Source: Intrasporangium_A sp039812505
GTDB lineage: Bacteria > Actinomycetota > Actinomycetes > Actinomycetales > Dermatophilaceae
Direction of reading: 5' to 3'
DNA length: 7,601 bases
Assembly: GCF_039812505.1 (NCBI RefSeq)
Contig: NZ_JBDIAQ010000164.1
Location: 1 to 7,601, forward strand
How positions within the stretch are numbered: the stretch's first letter is position 1; the number at the start of each line of letters is the position of its first letter. Below the pieces are notes generated by a model. That model made no database searches and was not told where the DNA came from. It saw only the letters and a list, made by a program, of their open reading frames with translations. This document shows positions 5,624 to 7,601 of the stretch, one piece after another. The position numbers and the translations under genes were made by a program.

Positions 5624-6292
5624 TCAGGGGCGCGAGGCGAACCGTTCGATCAGCTCGATCGGGCCGCTCACCACGATGACGTGGTGAGCAGAGATCTTCG
5701 TGCTCGGCAGCGCGTAGGTGAAGTCCTCGCCCGGGGCCTTCACGCCGACGACGGTGATGCCGTACTTCCGACGGATCTGGGCCTGCTCCAGGGTGAAGCC
5801 GATCGTCTCGGCCGGCGGGGTGAGCTTGACGATGGCGTAGTCGTCGTCGAACTGGATGAAGTCGAGCAGCCGGCCGTTGACCAGGTGGGCGACGCGCCGG
5901 CCCGAGTCGACCTCGGGAGAGATCACGTGGTGGACCCCGATCCGGTCGAGGATCCGCTTGTGCTCGGGCGAGAGTGCCTTGGCCCAGATGGACGGGACCC
6001 CGGCGTCGACCAGGTTGGCCGCCGCCAGCACCGACGACTCGACCGAGGAGCCGATCCCGACGATGGCGATCTTGATCCCGGCCGCGCTCACCATCTCGAT
6101 GGCGCTCGAGAGCGCCATGTCCGCGTGCACGACCTTGGCCACCTTGTTGATGTAGTTCTCGGCGAGCGCGTTGTCCCGCTCGACGGCGATGACCCGGGTG
6201 CCGAGCCGGGTCAGCTCGAGCGCCACGGCCGAGCCGAACCGGCCCAGACCGATGACCATGACCTCGTCGTCGAAGAGCCGCTTGCGCGCCAT
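5624..6292 (-). CDS. TrkA/KtrA-type K+ uptake regulatory protein (single RCK subunit)
   Basis: A cytoplasmic gating subunit of Trk/Ktr potassium transporters or RCK-gated channels; octameric rings bind nucleotide and, in some members, cyclic di-AMP. It has 222 residues with one RCK_N and one RCK_C domain, the size of KtrA/KtrC or actinobacterial CeoB-like proteins rather than the doubled E. coli TrkA. RCK_N starts with MVIGLGRFGSAVALEL (GxGxxG at 15-20), and Glu38 in AVERD ends strand 2, favouring NAD(H)/ATP-type binding. RCK_C spans roughly 140-222, with FTLEQAQIRRKYGITVVGV and the terminal VIVVSG strand. The ATG at 6292 has a strong GGAGG on the minus strand, 6 bases away; the 59-codon upstream open frame runs into the acuC gene and is rejected. 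The pore subunit (TrkH/KtrB) is not adjacent on either side. It diverges from acuC with only 46 bp between starts. Confidence 0.94.
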   Translation of the reverse strand: MARKRLFDDEVMVIGLGRFGSAVALELTRLGTRVIAVERDNALAENYINKVAKVVHADMALSSAIEMVSAAGIKIAIVGIGSSVESSVLAAANLVDAGVPSIWAKALSPEHKRILDRIGVHHVISPEVDSGRRVAHLVNGRLLDFIQFDDDYAIVKLTPPAETIGFTLEQAQIRRKYGITVVGVKAPGEDFTYALPSTKISAHHVIVVSGPIELIERFASRP

Positions 6293-6325
6293 GGCTTTCC
6301 TCCGTGGGGCGATCTGCAGAAGGGG

Positions 6326-6338
6326 TAGCGTCTCCATC
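6326..6338 (+). promoter_or_regulatory. Candidate leaderless promoter of acuC
   Basis: TAGCGT at 6326-6331 is a TAnnnT -10 element ending 7 bases before the acuC ATG (6339), which would start transcription at or next to the A of the start codon. Leaderless mRNAs of this layout are common in actinobacteria. It fits the lack of a well-spaced Shine-Dalgarno: the only candidate, GAAGGGG at 6319-6325, is 13 bases from the ATG. No -35 element is evident. Confidence 0.35.
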
Positions 6339-7535
6339 ATGCCAAGGCAGGCCCGGGTCGTCTGGGACACCGCGTTCACGAGGTACGACTTCGGACCGAC
6401 CCACCCGATGGCGCCGATCCGGCTCGACCTGACGGCCCGGCTCTGTGCGGCGCTGGGGGTCTTCGACAACGACGAGGTCGAGGTCGTGGGGGCCGAGCCG
6501 GCCGGCGACGAGGTGCTCTGCCGGGTGCACGACCCGGCCTACGTCGCGGCGGTGCGGGCGGCGTCCGACGACCCGTCGTCGGCCGACCCGGCCTTCGGGC
6601 TCGGCACCGAGGACGACCCCGCCTATCCCGGCATCCACGAGGCGAGCGCGCGGATCGCCTCGGGGACCATCGCGGTGTGCCGGGCGGTGTGGTCGGGAGA
6701 GACCGCCCACGGAGTCAACTTCTGCGGCGGGCTGCACCACGCCATGCGCGACCGGGCGTCCGGCTTCTGCATCTACAACGACATCGCGCTGGGGATCGAC
6801 TGGCTCCTCGATCACGGGGCCCGGCGGGTGGCCTACGTGGACGTCGACGTCCATCACGGTGACGGCGTCGAGCGGATCTTCTGGGACGACCCGCGCGTGC
6901 TGACGGTGTCGCTGCACGAGACCGGCCGGGCCCTGTTCCCGGGGACGGGCTGGCCCACCGACATCGGTGGCGTCGACGCGACGGGGATGGCGGTCAACGT
7001 CGCCCTGCCTCCCGGGCTCGGCGACGCCGGGTGGCTGCGGGCGCTGCACGCGACCGCGATGCCGCTCGTGCGGGCCTTCAAGCCCGACGTCTTGGTCACG
7101 CAGCATGGCTGTGACACCCACGTCGAGGACCCGCTGGCCCACTTCGCGGTCACCGTCGACGGCCAACGCTCCGCGGCCGACGCGCTGCACCGCCTCGCCC
7201 ACGAGGTCTGCGCGGGCAAGTGGGTCGCCCTCGGGGGCGGCGGCTACGAGGTCGTCAACGTCGTGCCGCGCACCTGGACGCACCTGACGGCGATCGCCGC
7301 GCACACCCCGATCAAGGTCGCGACACCGGTGCCGGAGATGTGGCGCGACCACGTGCGGCAGGTGACCGGTCGTCCCGGCCCGGCCTGGATGGGCGACCTG
7401 ACCCCCGCGGACGGCCCCGTCTGGTGGCGCTCGTGGGACATGGGCTACAACCCGGGCGACGTGGTCGACCGGGCCGTCATGGCGACCCGTCAGGCGGTGT
7501 TCCCGCTGCACGGGCTGGACGTCTACTTCGACTGA
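6339..7535 (+). CDS. acuC: AcuC-type class I lysine deacetylase (acetoin utilization protein)
   Basis: A 398-residue zinc-dependent deacetylase of the arginase/HDAC fold. In Bacillus subtilis AcuC deacetylates and reactivates acetyl-CoA synthetase. All catalytic elements are present: the charge-relay histidine pair in GLHHAM (His133, His134), the zinc ligands in VDVDVHHGDG (Asp170, His172), the third ligand in QHGCDTH (Asp259), and the transition-state tyrosine in LGGGGYE (Tyr303). YNDIALGI and LTVSLHE, also typical, lie between. The N-terminus VVWDTAFTRYDFGPTHPMAP is the usual AcuC opening, which supports the ATG at 6339. The long frame continues upstream to 6171, but that part is antisense to the RCK gene. 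It is a full-length, active-looking enzyme. No acetoin genes or acetyl-CoA synthetase lie in the window, so its local target is unknown; the two GNATs 0.7-1.9 kb away are a possible but unproven counterpart. Confidence 0.95.
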   Translation: MPRQARVVWDTAFTRYDFGPTHPMAPIRLDLTARLCAALGVFDNDEVEVVGAEPAGDEVLCRVHDPAYVAAVRAASDDPSSADPAFGLGTEDDPAYPGIHEASARIASGTIAVCRAVWSGETAHGVNFCGGLHHAMRDRASGFCIYNDIALGIDWLLDHGARRVAYVDVDVHHGDGVERIFWDDPRVLTVSLHETGRALFPGTGWPTDIGGVDATGMAVNVALPPGLGDAGWLRALHATAMPLVRAFKPDVLVTQHGCDTHVEDPLAHFAVTVDGQRSAADALHRLAHEVCAGKWVALGGGGYEVVNVVPRTWTHLTAIAAHTPIKVATPVPEMWRDHVRQVTGRPGPAWMGDLTPADGPVWWRSWDMGYNPGDVVDRAVMATRQAVFPLHGLDVYFD

Positions 7536-7537
7536 GG

Positions 7538-7601
7538 TCTGCCTCGCCCGGCATGCGCCTCAGCCGGCATGCCTGTCGCCCGGCAGGCACCTCGACCGGC
7601 A
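7538..7601 (+). repeat. Four imperfect 16-bp tandem units, open at the right edge
   Basis: Starting 3 bases after the acuC stop, the sequence divides into four 16-base units, each ending in CCGGCA: TCTGCCTCGCCCGGCA (7538-7553), TGCGCCTCAGCCGGCA (7554-7569), TGCCTGTCGCCCGGCA (7570-7585) and GGCACCTCGACCGGCA (7586-7601). The approximate consensus is TGCNCCTCGCCCGGCA. The array may continue past the window. The 16-base period is not a codon multiple, so it is not a repeated peptide. Unit junctions form GCATGC and GGCATGCC palindromes. Function is unknown; transcript 3'-end structure or a dispersed genomic repeat are both possible. Confidence 0.6.
7570..7589 (+). terminator. Candidate hairpin downstream of acuC
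   Basis: Within the repeat, TGCCTG (7570-7575) pairs perfectly with CAGGCA (7584-7589) around an 8-base loop, 35 bases after the acuC stop. No T-run follows before the window ends, so an intrinsic terminator is possible but weakly supported. Neighbouring units could form competing stems. Confidence 0.25.

Noticed and set aside
6340..6345. Minus-strand TTGGCA as a -35 for the RCK gene
   Set aside because: Five of six matches to the consensus, but no acceptable -10 lies 16-18 bases downstream.
5601..7511. 636-codon minus-strand open frame
   Set aside because: Antisense shadow of acuC and a wrong frame over the RCK gene, typical of high-GC DNA.

Overview
The window is very GC-rich, with GTG starts, short intergenic gaps and a mycothiol-dependent enzyme homologue. 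It therefore looks like chromosomal DNA of a mycothiol-producing actinobacterium (order Micrococcales is my guess, perhaps Intrasporangiaceae or a relative; genus not determinable from sequence alone). I see no insertion sequence, phage gene, CRISPR array, tRNA or rRNA. Coding density is high and most of the content is housekeeping or metabolic.

Layout, left to right. (1) The 5' end of clpC on the minus strand (AAA+ unfoldase of the Clp protease), running off the left edge, with a 254-bp leader/intergenic region holding a perfect 17-bp dyad just upstream of clpC. (2) A divergent plus-strand pair with ATGA stop/start overlap: a class I SAM-dependent methyltransferase and a CDA-fold nucleoside deaminase. 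(3) A minus-strand DinB-like mycothiol-dependent maleylpyruvate-isomerase-family protein whose 3' end overlaps the deaminase by 14 bp. (4) A divergent 104-bp control region containing a perfect 13-bp inverted repeat. (5) A plus-strand cluster of proline dehydrogenase, pyrroline-5-carboxylate reductase (proC, 2-bp gap) and two related GNAT acetyltransferases. (6) A minus-strand single-RCK K+ channel/transporter regulator of the KtrA/TrkA type, convergent with the second GNAT. (7) A divergent plus-strand acuC-type class I lysine deacetylase, probably leaderless, followed at once by four imperfect 16-bp tandem units that run to the right edge.

How the genes may work together. The clearest functional unit is the proline pair: the flavoenzyme oxidises proline to P5C and ProC reduces P5C back to proline. 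No P5C dehydrogenase is present here, so the pair encodes both halves of a proline/P5C cycle in one apparent transcript. The GNATs and the AcuC-type deacetylase could take part in reversible acetylation, but the sequence does not show shared substrates. No clearly novel multi-gene system is evident. The best leads are the proDH-proC coupling, the methyltransferase-deaminase pair, the GNAT duplication with loss of the usual tyrosine, two dyads at divergent promoters, the 16-bp repeat after acuC, and an over-represented CGGCATAC word.
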